A DNA stretch of 64,000 bases from contig OZ023267.1 in the NCBI GenBank assembly GCA_964006375.1, positions 79,803,682 to 79,867,681 of the forward strand, written 5' to 3'. The notes under the pieces were generated by a model. That model saw only the letters and a program-made list of their open reading frames with translations, was not told where the DNA came from and did no database searches. A program made the position numbers and the translations under genes. Origin of the DNA: Tillus elongatus. Its lineage: Eukaryota; Arthropoda; Insecta; Coleoptera; Cleridae. This document shows positions 1 through 9,679 of this stretch, in pieces. The first letter of the stretch is position 1; every line of letters begins with the position of its first letter.

Positions 1-59
1 TAAAATATGCTCCATTTGTGAAAGACCTTTCGGCTTAAATGAGAAGAAAGTCTTAATTT

Positions 60-470
60 AATTCGATAGAAGAGCGTTACGTATGTAAATTCATTTCAAA
101 AATTAGATGAGACTAAGCTTCCATCTGAAGAAGGGTTCTATGATAGGCTACGAGGGAAACATATCATGCGCGCTGAGTTTAAGCGTGCATGCAGATGTTT
201 GAATGCAAAACTTTTGGGGGATTATTCCGATATATATTTAAAATCAGATGTTTTACTTTTGCCCGATGTGTTTGGGAATTTCCCGAATGTTTGTTTTAAG
301 GTGACTCTCGTCAGCATGTGACAGCCCCATCTCTTGCTTGGAATGCTGCTCTGAAGGCTACATAGGTGGAGTTTGAGCTGTTGGCGGAAATTGAGATGCA
401 TCACTTCTTTAAAAAAGGTATACGACAGGGTGTTAGACGAGCAGCAGCTAACACCAATCACTACATCTGA
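60..470 (+). pseudogene. DNA polymerase B fragment (palm-proximal part), Polinton type
   Basis: A conceptual translation of this stretch reads through several stops and frame changes. It gives the block typical of Polinton protein-primed family B polymerases just before motif A: a FYDRL-like segment, then YLKSDVLLLPDVF, then a SLAWNAALK / ELLAEIEM segment and KKGIRQGV. The same block is present in the M3 polymerase on the other strand (roughly 3340-3750), which confirms the identity. No motif A or C follows, so it is a truncated relic. It is not in the proper order relative to the two other polymerase fragments that follow. The family replicates its element DNA with a terminal-protein primer; this fragment cannot. 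Confidence 0.75.
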
Positions 471-540
471 AGAGATAGCTGAAGTAGTGAAGGGACTGGG
501 AGGTGTATGAAAGCAGTATGTTATTATGTGGAGGTAATAT

Positions 541-880
541 GTTTAAATTTCGCAGAGATATTTATTTCAGCAACCAAGACGTTTGCAGATGCCTTTATTT
601 TTCAGCTTCGGAAAACTGCTTATATTTGTTTAGTAATAAACTGCTACTTATACACATTTTACGGGTTGGGTGTTGCAAATTAACGTTGCAAGATTCTCCC
701 CACTCGGAGATAGCTCCTACATGAAGCCGCCCAAGTCAATCTCGAACAAGAAGGCCGTGATCAATATACAGAACGCAGACGAACGGTGTTTTATGTGGAC
801 AGTCCTAGCAGGCATTCATCCAGTAGAACATACAAATCACTCCCAGCGAATTCAACATTATAGGGCCTATGAGAACTAAT
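541..880 (+). pseudogene. DNA polymerase B fragment (N-terminal middle region)
   Basis: The readable part (about 667-880) contains INVARFSPLG, then KKAVINIQNADERCFMW and VLAGIHPVEH. This is the region just upstream of the exonuclease domain in Polinton/arthropod type B polymerases. The equivalent block of the M3 polymerase reads ACVNVKNTDEACFAW (about 4950-5090, minus strand). No exonuclease motif follows, so only about 110 codons remain. On the plus strand this N-proximal block lies downstream of the palm-proximal fragment at 60-470, so the pieces are rearranged or come from separate copies. Confidence 0.7.
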
Positions 881-984
881 TGGATTTTTCAAAGATGGTG
901 CACGGCTCAAGATAACGATATTAAGGACTAAATGGCGTGAGGCCCGCATAGCGAGCGCATTTCAAGGAAACCTGCGGAGTTTCA

Positions 985-1380
985 AGAGTTAAATAGCCTT
1001 CCGAATACTTGAAGTCCCACTGACGTAGCGTTTGTTTTAAACTGCAAGATATACCCGATGACGTCAACGATTCAAAAGCACGGGTGAAAAACGGAGATAT
1101 AGTGACAAGATGTCGAACCAAAAGGCCAAGTAGGGTTCGCGTTCAGCTCTGAAGGCTTCGATAAGGGGGCTGCTCATCTGTCTTTCTGACGAGCATCAAG
1201 TGTCTGGGATTTGCTAGGACAAATGTATCAGAGTGGCTCTGAAGGTTTTCACTCTGAATGGCGATGAAGACTATTAAACCGTATAAGAATGCTAAACTAT
1301 AACCCTTTTCAGAAACATATTTTGTCGTCAATTTCCATTGTAAAAAGCTACAAGAAGCATTTGCAGAACAAGAAGAAAAC
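985..1380 (+). pseudogene. DNA polymerase B N-terminal module, relic
   Basis: Read in shifting frames, this stretch gives LQDIPDDVND and then GFAFSSEGFDKGAAHL followed by a YQSGSEGF segment. These match, in order, the intact-looking N-terminal module at 60038-60424 (minus strand), which has LQDIPDDVNDPEKWVKD and VGFTFSSEGFDKGAAHLPF. Several stops and small indels are present. The module occurs at the start of many long arthropod Polinton polymerase proteins; its biochemical role is not known to me. It sits downstream of two other polymerase pieces, so the fragments at 60-1380 are scrambled. Confidence 0.6.
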
Positions 1381-1399
1381 AGGGGGAGGGCTCATACAA

Positions 1400-1681
1400 C
1401 AAAAGCCTCAATGGACCGATAATAAGTCGGCGTTAGCATCAAGGTAAGTTATTATTATATAAATTTGTTATTTTATATGCTAACTAATAACTGATTAGTA
1501 ATTACAAAAAATTAACTATAAGCCTTCTTTAAAATATAACGCTGTTTTTACTTGAAAAATATTTAATCTAACGTTTGGCCGACTATAAGCCGCCTTTTAA
1601 AAATATTATAACAATAAGGGTCAACTGATCGTTATGTTATATACTAACTAATAATTGGTAAGTAATTATAAAATTCTTAAT

Positions 1682-1750
<69 letters not shown>

Positions 1751-1968
1751 CATTCTTTAAAGTATATTTATAACGTTGCTCTTACTTGAAAAATATTTTA
1801 TCTAACGTTAACTATACTACCAACTACCAATTGATTAGTAATTACAAATATTAAATCTTTGATAAACTCTTGCTATATGTACTGCAAACTCGCTCCGAGC
1901 AAAAATATTTTAGCGCTTATATACTTAAAGGTATAAAGCAAAATATTTGACGCTAATCACTGCACATA
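1400..1968. other. AT-rich spacer with a (TA)n microsatellite
   Basis: No coding potential is seen. A (TA)n tract of about 65 bp lies at roughly 1684-1749. Around it are short partial repeats of the pattern atgctaactaataa...gattagtaattacaaa, seen near 1480, 1640 and 1820, interleaved with aagccttctttaaaatat-type blocks. Confidence 0.6.
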
Positions 1969-4900
1969 TTATTCCTTTTGTTTTAGCAGCGAATAATGTC
2001 CCCAAGGCAAAGTTTCAAACGAATTTGGAATCAAGTATCTCTTGTCGTCTTGAGGTGAGAGCGCTACTTTTTTCATTGTAATGCTAGCTACCGCATGTTT
2101 TCTAGATCTTATTAAATGTTGATCAAAGCTCATCACAGTGTCTTTGTTATCGAGAAGGGACTCGTTAATAGTTACTCCACTAAAATTCTGAAGGCAGGTT
2201 ACGAAATGGTCAAACGTTATATGTTTCTTAATAACGTTTTTCGTAATACCTTTCACTTTTTTGGTTACACATGCCTCGATAACGTTTGTTTTTATATTTA
2301 ATTGCGCTACATCGGTTGCGTACATTTTAGCTCGTAAACCAACAAAATGTTTCATAAGATTCCCCGCGTACTCGTCTTTAATTAGTCCTAATACTTTTTG
2401 TTTACCTGTGGAATGCTCCATCTATTATTCTCTGAGTAGTCGCTCGTATCGAATTGCTCCTTACAATCAGCCTTGATTAGCTCATAGGTGTTTGTCTTTG
2501 TTATGTGCGATACAATCGAGTCAGTATCAAAATAGCAAGCTGAAAACGAGTTTCCTAGCTTTTTTATGTAGGAATAGTAAAAGTCATACAGCCGAAGTTT
2601 TGATATATCAAGAATTGGCATGCCCACATAAAGAGGTTTGTTCAAATATACAGCCCTTTTGGCTAGCTCCACCAGAGCCAAGTTCTCATCTAGTATAGTT
2701 ACCGTCTTAAAATATGGGTATGCTATTCTAGCTTCAAGACGATATTTACCACCCCATTTAGTTAATATTTTTACGCTTGTTCGCTTCCTAACATTTTCCA
2801 TGGTCTTTCCAAAGACGGTATTTGTCATAATTTTATATAAATCTTTTTCAAGGGCCGATTTCGCGCTAGTTCTGAATCGAGTAGTTAGATCTATATACCC
2901 TTTCATCCAGGGGCATTGTTTGAATTTCATGCCTCGATGCACCGTCTTTAATATCAAACCGTTTTCCAAAACCTGTTTCAGAGCCATATAGTGTACCATA
3001 TATTTTTCTTTATTATGCACAGTTGCCATTAATTTCATTTCGCTACCCACTTCCACATGTTCCGGACAAAACGGAAGATCTCGGTGCAAATCATGAAGTT
3101 GTTCTGGGTATTCCAAATCAACTTCTAGAACACATCCGAGATCTGAAGTGTCGCTCCAGGAATTAATGGTTATCTGCGCCAGCTCCTTTTCACTCATCCA
3201 TTCGAAGCCTCCATATGGTAGATACTTGCTCATGGCCCACGCATACATATAATTAATATCAAACAAAATGAGATAGGCACTTTCCTTGTTTGGGTCATAC
3301 CCTTCCAGATACTCGTTATTGGCTTTGGCATAACGTTTTGTACATTGAGCCAGACCATCTCTGATTCCCCTTTCGAAAAACATTAGTTTGTCAACATCAG
3401 TAAGCAGCTCCATTTCAGTTTAGGTTTGTTTTAGCATACAGTCCCATGCATACCCGGGCAACGTAAAGTAGTGTGCTGGGTCCAAACCATACGCTTTCTG
3501 GCTGACCAAACCGAATTTTTCAAACACCTTGGCCAATAATAAGATGTCTGTTTTTAAATACAATTTTGCGTATTCGCCTAAAGTTTTACAGCGAAATGCC
3601 GTCCAGACTGTCAGAGCGTGTTCATAATCAGCAATAGTTATGATTTTTCGACGTAGGAGATTGTAAAACTTTTCAATCGGGGGTAATTGCGTCTCGTTGA
3701 ACCTGTTAAAGAAGTCAAAATAGTCATAAGGGTAGACCCCTTTCGACTTAACAACTTTATTCTCTCCTCGTCCAAGTTTGTAGGTTCGTGATAATCGTAG
3801 GCCTCCTCATAGCACATTCTGCCCTCTTGTTGAGTGAAAAATCTCTGAATAATTAGAAACTCTTTTAAATTAAAAACCGTCCAAGCCGGCCGCTAAAAAT
3901 GTAAATGGATCAATAAACCTAAAATTGGCCTCAATTTCTTTAGTGAATGAAATGTATTTTTCTTTATTTTGCGGGTGTCTGTTTTCCCCTCATTTGTAAA
4001 GCGATATATTTTATTATTAAATGCGAATCGTAGCCGGCTAAGTTATGAAAGACTACAGGTATTATCCTGTGGTCTTTATAATTTAGGTTGCATCCTTCGT
4101 GAGCTGCTCTCCTAAATTTCCCCGTAAAATGGCAGTAGTCCCTAACCTTTTTATTGTCTTCATCAAACGGTTTTTCTCAAATATGGCAGCATGTTGCCTT
4201 GTAAAACTTTATCTTTTGCTCTGCGATCAGCTTTTCCATGGGTAATGGACAAAGAAATACGGTCTCAACGTCCTCTGCAAACTGCCTGAGCTCTCCCACA
4301 AACCACTTTACACACTCTGGCCCGCTGTTGGATTTATAGAAAGACAGCGTATTCTCGTGATTACACTTAACAAAATAGCCAATGGCCGAAGTGGTATGTT
4401 TCTGATATTCGTACCTTCGTTTGAAGGAAAAAGCACACTCTCAATATCGGCATATATTATGAACTCAACAAACTCTTTGTTTTTATAATTTTTAAATGTT
4501 AAAACATTTTTGCTTGGAACGGGTAATCTAGTCATTCATAACCTTACAATCTTGCTCATGAGATAATAGCAGAGCGTTAGTATGAAAGTTATTTAAACAA
4601 CTATCGCCTAGATATTTTTTTGCTTAGACTTATTTAAATGCGAATACATTAATCTAGACAAATTATTTATCCAAACATAATGAAATGTAAGAGGCCCTTC
4701 ATCGTCCTCACACTCGTTTTCATCAAAGTACTTATTTTGCAGCATTAGTAAATTAACGTGCCTGTCTTTTTTATTTTTAGTTACGTAACAATTTTCTACA
4801 AAAAACTTGTTATTTTTCTTTGCCAAAGTGAATACATCTATATAAATTTCATTTAACTCTTCAAATTTGCTTATATGTACATAACTCATAGGAAAACAAA

Positions 4901-5290
4901 TACCCTTCATATTTAAGACTTCAGAATAATTAGGATATTAACTCACTCTATCAGAATTAGCGGCTGCGGGGAAGAGAGCTGATATAACGGCCCATGCAAA
5001 ACAGGCCTCATCCGTGTTCTTTACATTGACGCAGGCTTGCGTTCTTTTGATTTGTTCAGGTAGTTCTATGTACGCTGAAGCTCCAAAATTGCGATAACTT
5101 AATTTATTAAATCCTGAAACAAACAAAACAATCAGTATAAACACTTACACCTCCTCGTTCAAAAACATACCTATTTCCATGTTGATGATGGACTTTAAGA
5201 CCCAACCACTATCGCCTTCTTGAAACCCTTCGAGCTTCCTCAAGAGCGGGCCCATAATGTGTGTCTCATACCAATCTTAAAAATTTTCTA
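1969..5290 (-). pseudogene. polB: Protein-primed DNA polymerase B (PolB) of Polinton M3, nearly full length, broken
   Basis: Pieces of one long polymerase gene run leftward. About 5290-4940 holds the pre-exonuclease region (RDSGW-like block, then IELPEQIKRTQACVN). At 4535-4308, IIYADIESVLFP is exonuclease motif I. Near 4040, VVFHNLAGYDSH is exonuclease motif II. At 3750-3340 is the block before motif A. The open stretch 3413-2388 (341 aa) carries palm motif A (FDINYMYAW, residues 51-59), motif B (KIMTNTVFGK, 194-203) and motif C (YFDTDS, 294-299). At 2421-1969 is the C-terminal domain with GLRAKMYATDV. Stops and frameshifts separate the pieces, for example near 3419, 4200 and 4920. The enzyme would copy element DNA from a terminal-protein primer. 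Downstream and divergent lie M3 genes at 5380-6430. The catalytic residues survive, but the reading frame does not. Confidence 0.9.
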
Positions 5291-5379
5291 AATCATTATC
5301 TATATAGGCATTTTTTGTGTTCACGTGTTTGATATCTTTGATCACCTCCATCCTTTTTTACTCTAACAAACTCTCCAGT

Positions 5380-5980
5380 AAACGTTGCGTTGATTTTCAC
5401 GCTTTTATGTGTTGCCAAAATTGCTCCATGACGCTGTTTCAAGAGCGTTTGACAATAATGCTGCTGGAAACAAGGTATGCCATTACGCCAGCTCTAAGTG
5501 TTTCAATTGGTATCTCAAAAGCGGCCGGAGTGATTCCAATAATTAAAATTGTAAATACAAGCCTATATCCACCAAATCAAAATATAACAATCTCATCTGG
5601 CTCATGGGAATGGGAGTATTTCATTTCAACATTGAAAACACAGCTTAAGAGTACTTTACCAAAGCTAATAAGATCGAACCTTAAAATATTACAATATGTA
5701 CCATCAAACCTATTAAAATATTAGACAGTAAAGGTATATCAATCTCAGATGATTCTATTACTTTTTATTTAACCGAAGACGCAGTTCGACGACTACTAGA
5801 TCTGGTTGAAATCATTAACGAAAAGCTGAAGTTTCTAACCGATTTGAACTTTGATATTCGACTTAGTGATTTCCTCTATTGTGTTGCTGATGTTCTCAAA
5901 TGTGTTTAGTAAGAGGGAGCTCCCACGTGACGAGGAGGTGATAAAGCTTATAAAAGCCATGTTAAAAGACTATTAATCCT
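5380..5980 (+). pseudogene. Relic of an uncharacterised Polinton gene (homologue of the 3' half of the M1 gene at 11917-13317)
   Basis: Two reading frames give a protein that follows the M1 gene in order. The segment GSWEWEYFISTLKTQLKS matches the M1 segment LEEWDFYDFLDNIRELCG. The later segment LTEDAVRRLLDLVEIINEKL matches LNEECVEQLQRLEVLVKARL. A frame change lies at about 5720 and stops occur near 5900. It sits directly before the membrane-protein gene, the same order as in M1 (12808-13317 then 13387-13773). The function is unknown to me. A possible paralogue with the same layout of a Trp-Phe block and a C-terminal Leu-rich block is at 21715-22239. Confidence 0.65.
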
Positions 5981-6064
5981 CATTCCGAGTTAGTATGTTG
6001 GACTGCTTACACTTTACAAAGAAGCAAGTACTGGATCGTTTCAAAGAGATACACACGATATACA

Positions 6065-6430
6065 ATGACTCATCTTAAATCAAGCTTCATCATCTCAACA
6101 GCACTATGTCAAAATGTATTTTACAAACCGTCCAATGTGAAAGAAGTAAGAATCTGTTTCGATGACTGCACGAAATGGTCTGGTCTTCCAACAACACATC
6201 TACACAATGATGAACCTATCCAACTTTCAATGTACAACATGTCCAGAAGCAAGTCTGAAGTGGTGTATTACAAACTTATGTTTCTGTTTGATAATGGTAC
6301 ACGTGGTGAGACATCTGATTGGAGAACTAAATAATTCTTACCTGTTTACGTCAAATTATATTTCCATGTTTATATCAACTGGTTTTCTTATGTGTCTAAC
6401 TATATTTGTTAATTTACTTTTGTGCTAAAT
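6065..6430 (+). pseudogene. Putative single-pass membrane protein of Polinton M3
   Basis: The gene starts with a hydrophobic segment (SSFIISTALC) that looks like a signal peptide. About 75 residues of presumed ectodomain follow, with EVRICFDDC and YYKLMFLFDNGTRGET, and then, in a second frame, a membrane span (MFISTGFLMCLTIFVNLLL). It is homologous along its whole length to the M1 gene at 13387-13773. A stop at 6332-6334 and a frame change separate ectodomain and membrane span. The 3' flank, with tatataaactaaacac and then a T-rich stretch, also matches M1 up to about 6520, which marks the right limit of recognisable M3. A role as a virion or cell-surface membrane protein is inference only. 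Confidence 0.6.
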
Positions 6431-6563
6431 ATTACACTGTACTTAAAGATATGTATCGCAAATATATTTGTTAAGAAATATATATAAACTAAACACGTGT
6501 GTTTTATTCATTAGTTAAGCACTCGTAGGTAAGATGAGATACCGCGAATAATGCTCGATACGA

Positions 6564-7015
6564 GTGAAAAAGAATGAATTTTCTGGTCATTTGCACAGTG
6601 AAGCTCACAAATCAAAAGTATGTGAGCCATGGCAAGTTGAACAAGTGCATATGCTAGCTCAACCTTTTAAAAATAGAGTGGCCACCTATTGTATTAGCAT
6701 GGATGGTAATGACATAAGACTTGCCTTGGATACTGTGAAACATACAATGTTTCATCTGATTGAGACTGCTTTAGCTAAACATAATCAAATTGAAATGAAC
6801 TTGGGATTGTTTGGCTTGTATGTGCTCCAAAGCCGACATATAAAAGAAATTAAATCATTCAATACTAAAAATAAAAATGTTACAGTTTCAACTAACTTTG
6901 AAAATATATTTAGGGCATTCGTCGATTAGATTTACACAAAAGCTTTGGAGTTTGCAGAAACCTAAAGTGGATGGATGTTGGAGCGACTAATGTGGTTGGA
7001 AATAAACATTAATAA
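6564..7015 (+). pseudogene. DNA polymerase B fragment of M2 (zinc-finger and pre-exonuclease region)
   Basis: The open stretch 6564-6929 (121 aa) begins with the end of a C2H2-like finger (GHLHSEAHKSK). It continues with the region between the finger and exonuclease of arthropod Polinton polymerases, including NLGLFGLYVLQS and IKSFNTKNKNVT. After a stop at 6927-6929 the translation continues with KALEFAE, then a stop, then SGWMLERLMWLEININ, the end of that region. The expected exonuclease and palm do not follow. Instead the KilA-N gene starts at 7148. The piece therefore belongs to the old element M2 that M1 later entered, and the polymerase was already truncated there. Confidence 0.7.
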
Positions 7016-7147
7016 ACACAGTTTTAAACCGTAGAGTATAAATTGTCGTACACACACTTTTAGGCTCATTCAAAATTTAGTTTTCTTAGAAGTAAGACGT
7101 CCTTCAGTCTGCTCTTGAGTATCTAAGTGTTTAGTAGTGTGTTTAAA

Positions 7148-7171
7148 ATGGCTACATTAAGTGATGTGTGC
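7148..7171 (+). pseudogene. First eight codons of a KilA-N gene, cut off by insertion of M1
   Basis: An ATG at 7148 opens a frame of eight codons that ends exactly at the 6-bp target duplication (7166-7171). The same frame resumes at 25831, directly after the other copy of the duplication, and runs into a recognisable KilA-N domain. The 18.65-kb element M1 therefore inserted inside the start of this gene. The start assignment rests on frame continuity across the insertion and on the absence of another in-frame ATG between 25831 and the domain. The rest of the gene is described at 25831-26733. Confidence 0.7.
7166..7171. repeat. Target-site duplication GTGTGC, left copy (M1)
   Basis: GTGTGC stands immediately before the first base of M1 (AGTAGATAG) and is repeated exactly at 25825-25830 immediately after the last base (CTATCTACT). 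Six base pairs is the duplication length known for Polintons. Confidence 0.92.
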
Positions 7172-7280
7172 AGTAGATAGTGCGCCACCTGGGATCATCC
7201 CCTCCACTTTTTTCTGCGCTTGCGCGATGACGTCACGCGCATGCATGTGAGGTTGACAGTTGACAGCTGAACTGTCATCT

Positions 7281-7425
7281 GTTAGCTGTCAATGTCAGCT
7301 GTCAATGTCAGCTGTCAATGTCAGCTGTCAATGTCAGCTGTCAATGTCAGCTGTAAAAGTCAGCTGTAAATGTCAGCTGTCAATGTCATCTGTCAATGTC
7401 ATCTGTCAATGTCAGTTGTCATTGG
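7281..7425 (+). repeat. CAGCTGTCAATGT minisatellite in the left M1 terminal repeat
   Basis: About nine copies of a 15-bp unit (tgtcagctgtcaatg, with variants) stand in tandem. The counterpart in the right terminal repeat (25640-25735) has about half as many copies. The unit centres on the palindrome CAGCTG, which also forms arrays at 56040-56110 and 61140-61280. The ORF that can be read through it is a by-product of the repeat. Confidence 0.85.
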
Positions 7426-8321
7426 TGGGGCTGTCATGTCTCACTGCACCTGTCACTTGACAGCTGTCACCTGTCCGATGATGTCATGATGTTCCAAGAT
7501 GGCCGCAATCAGCTTAGGTCTCCATGTGTGTTTGTTGTCATCTGTCTGGGCTGTCACTTGTCTGATGACGTCAAATGTTTCAAAGATGGCCGCAATCAGT
7601 TTTGGTCTCCATGTGTTTATCGATTTCCAGCTATATGATTGGCTGTTGAGATTATGTTGGCACACACGTGTTACATGCCGATTCCTGCTATCTAACTGTT
7701 AAGGTTAAGTGTGTTGTTTATTGAGGTTAAGTCTCCATGTCGATTCCTCTGCTATCTGATAGTTTGTTAAGGTTATGTTGGCACACACGTGTTTTATGAC
7801 ATATAAGCATGGTGATTCCCGCTATCTGACTGTTTGTTTGTTAAGGTTATGTTCGTACACACGTGTTACATGCCGGTTCCTAAGCTGACTGTTTGTTGAG
7901 GTTAAGTCTGTATGTGTTTAGGTTATGTCGGCTATTGGCCAGCCGAATATTTGTTTGTTACGAACTACCAACGTTTCTTAGGTTATGTTTGTTTGTTTAT
8001 GTTTGTTACACACAGCTGTCATAAGCTCACCCATGTGTTGTTTGTTGAGGTTAAGTGTGTTGTGTTGGGGTTGCTAGGATATTTAGGTTTTGGCGGGAAA
8101 TTTGAATTTTATAGAAAATTAGCGTCTCTTGTGTCCATAGCTTTCACTCGCCGAACAGAGGAATATTCCATTGGAAATTGGTAAAGTGGGGAAATATTCC
8201 CTTCTTCGTAGAGCCAGGGCTTTTGGACACATATACATTCAGGTTACCCATACACACAGAAATGGGAGAGATAGACAGACAATTTGAAATCTTCTTTAAA
8301 AAAAAGCTTTCGCCTGAAATT

Positions 8322-8393
8322 AGATTTGAACCCGAGTTCGAACTGACCGTATAAATCAACATAAATGCATTCATGGGTAAACCAACTACTCTA
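8322..8393 (-). other. tRNA-like segment with RNA polymerase III A and B boxes inside the M1 terminal repeat
   Basis: On the minus strand an A-box-like TAGAGTAGTTGG (8393-8382) is followed by a B-box-like GGTTCAAATCT (8332-8322). The ends of the surrounding 85 bp can pair like an acceptor stem, but the T-stem does not pair well. A degenerate copy is present at the matching place in the right repeat (B box near 24711-24721). It is best read as a tRNA-derived SINE head or promoter relic trapped in the terminal repeat, not as a working tRNA. Confidence 0.4.
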
Positions 8394-8885
8394 TCCAGAC
8401 ACTCGAGATAAACTCTGTTTATTGTTTGTATATATAAAACAAAACCAGTTGTTGTTTACATATGATAATTTAAACACGTTTATCAAGTTGTGTGGGCGTT
8501 CTCTCTATTACATTGAATATTTAACATAAGAGGAACTTTGATTTAAAAATATTGGTAAACGTACATTCAATAAGTCTAACTAATATTACATCGAAAACAA
8601 AACGTATTTGCATATGCAAATTAACCTGTTTCTGGAGCTGTAATAAAACTGATATCAGTTTTACGGGGGTGTTTTATAGTAATGTAGATCTGAATTTATG
8701 TCGTTGATGTATATATAGGGGGAGTGATCAAAAGTACAAGTAACAAAACTCAATTTGAAAACATCAAATACGAGGTTGTTTGATATGTGTTGTTTGAATG
8801 CACACAGACTGCTAAGATATAAGAGTAAAATACTTACCTACAGCAAGAGAGACGTCAGCCTTGTTTCACAGCTTAACACATACTA

Positions 8886-9221
8886 AACAGGTATGTGTGT
8901 ATGACTTTGGTCTTTGTTTGAGCGTGTACACGTTGTTGTTTGAAAGGATATATAACACACATAGGTCAGAACAGTTCGATGTCTTTGCTTTAGACTGACA
9001 GATGTATGTAATAACATACAAACAGACAGACAGACAACTATTTAACAGCGGTTTGAGTGAGAGCTGATAAGAATAACACTGGTAAACGTAGCAAATAGCC
9101 ATGTTCTTTGGTTCAAGTGTCTCCTGTGTTAAGGAAACAGACAGACAGACAATTAGTCCTCAATGAGTATCATATATAACCTTGTTTGAGCTTGTACATG
9201 TTGTTGTTTGAAAGGATATAG

Positions 9222-9252
<31 letters not shown>

Positions 9253-9595
9253 CATGACAGTTCGATGTCTTTGCTTATACTGACAGATGTGTGTAATAAC
9301 AGACAGACAGACAATTAGCTCCCAACGAGTATCATATATAACCTTGTTTGAGCTTGTACATGTTGTTGTTTGAAAGGATATAACACACACGTGGGTCATG
9401 ACAGTTCGATGTCTTTGCGTAGACTGACAGATGTGTGTAATAACAGACAGACAGACAACGGTTAGAGTGAGTAACACAAGGTAAGAAACGTAGCAAACAG
9501 TCATGTTCTTTGGTTCAAGTGTCTCCTATGTAGAGGAAACAGACAGAGAGACAGATATATCCTTGGTCTTGTCTGAAACATGCTGCTGTTTTAAA

Positions 9596-9679
<84 letters not shown>

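Larger units (their letters stand above)
7172..8885 (+). repeat. Left terminal inverted repeat of M1
   Basis: This matches the reverse complement of 24021-25824. Shared landmarks in order are the terminal AGTAGATAG block, a TGACGTCA-containing block, a CAGCTGTC minisatellite, GGCCGCAATCAG-type blocks, a series of cacacgtgtt blocks and a tRNA-like segment. The last is the acaagagagacgtcagcc-type block ending near 8885. The two repeats differ by many point changes and by array lengths, so the insertion is not recent. The right copy is about 90 bp longer, mostly because of a (TA)n tract that the left copy lacks. Confidence 0.9.

Noticed and set aside
7260..7460. Open frame through the CAGCTGTCAATGT array
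   Set aside because: It is a translation of a minisatellite with a unit length divisible by three and has no conserved flanks.
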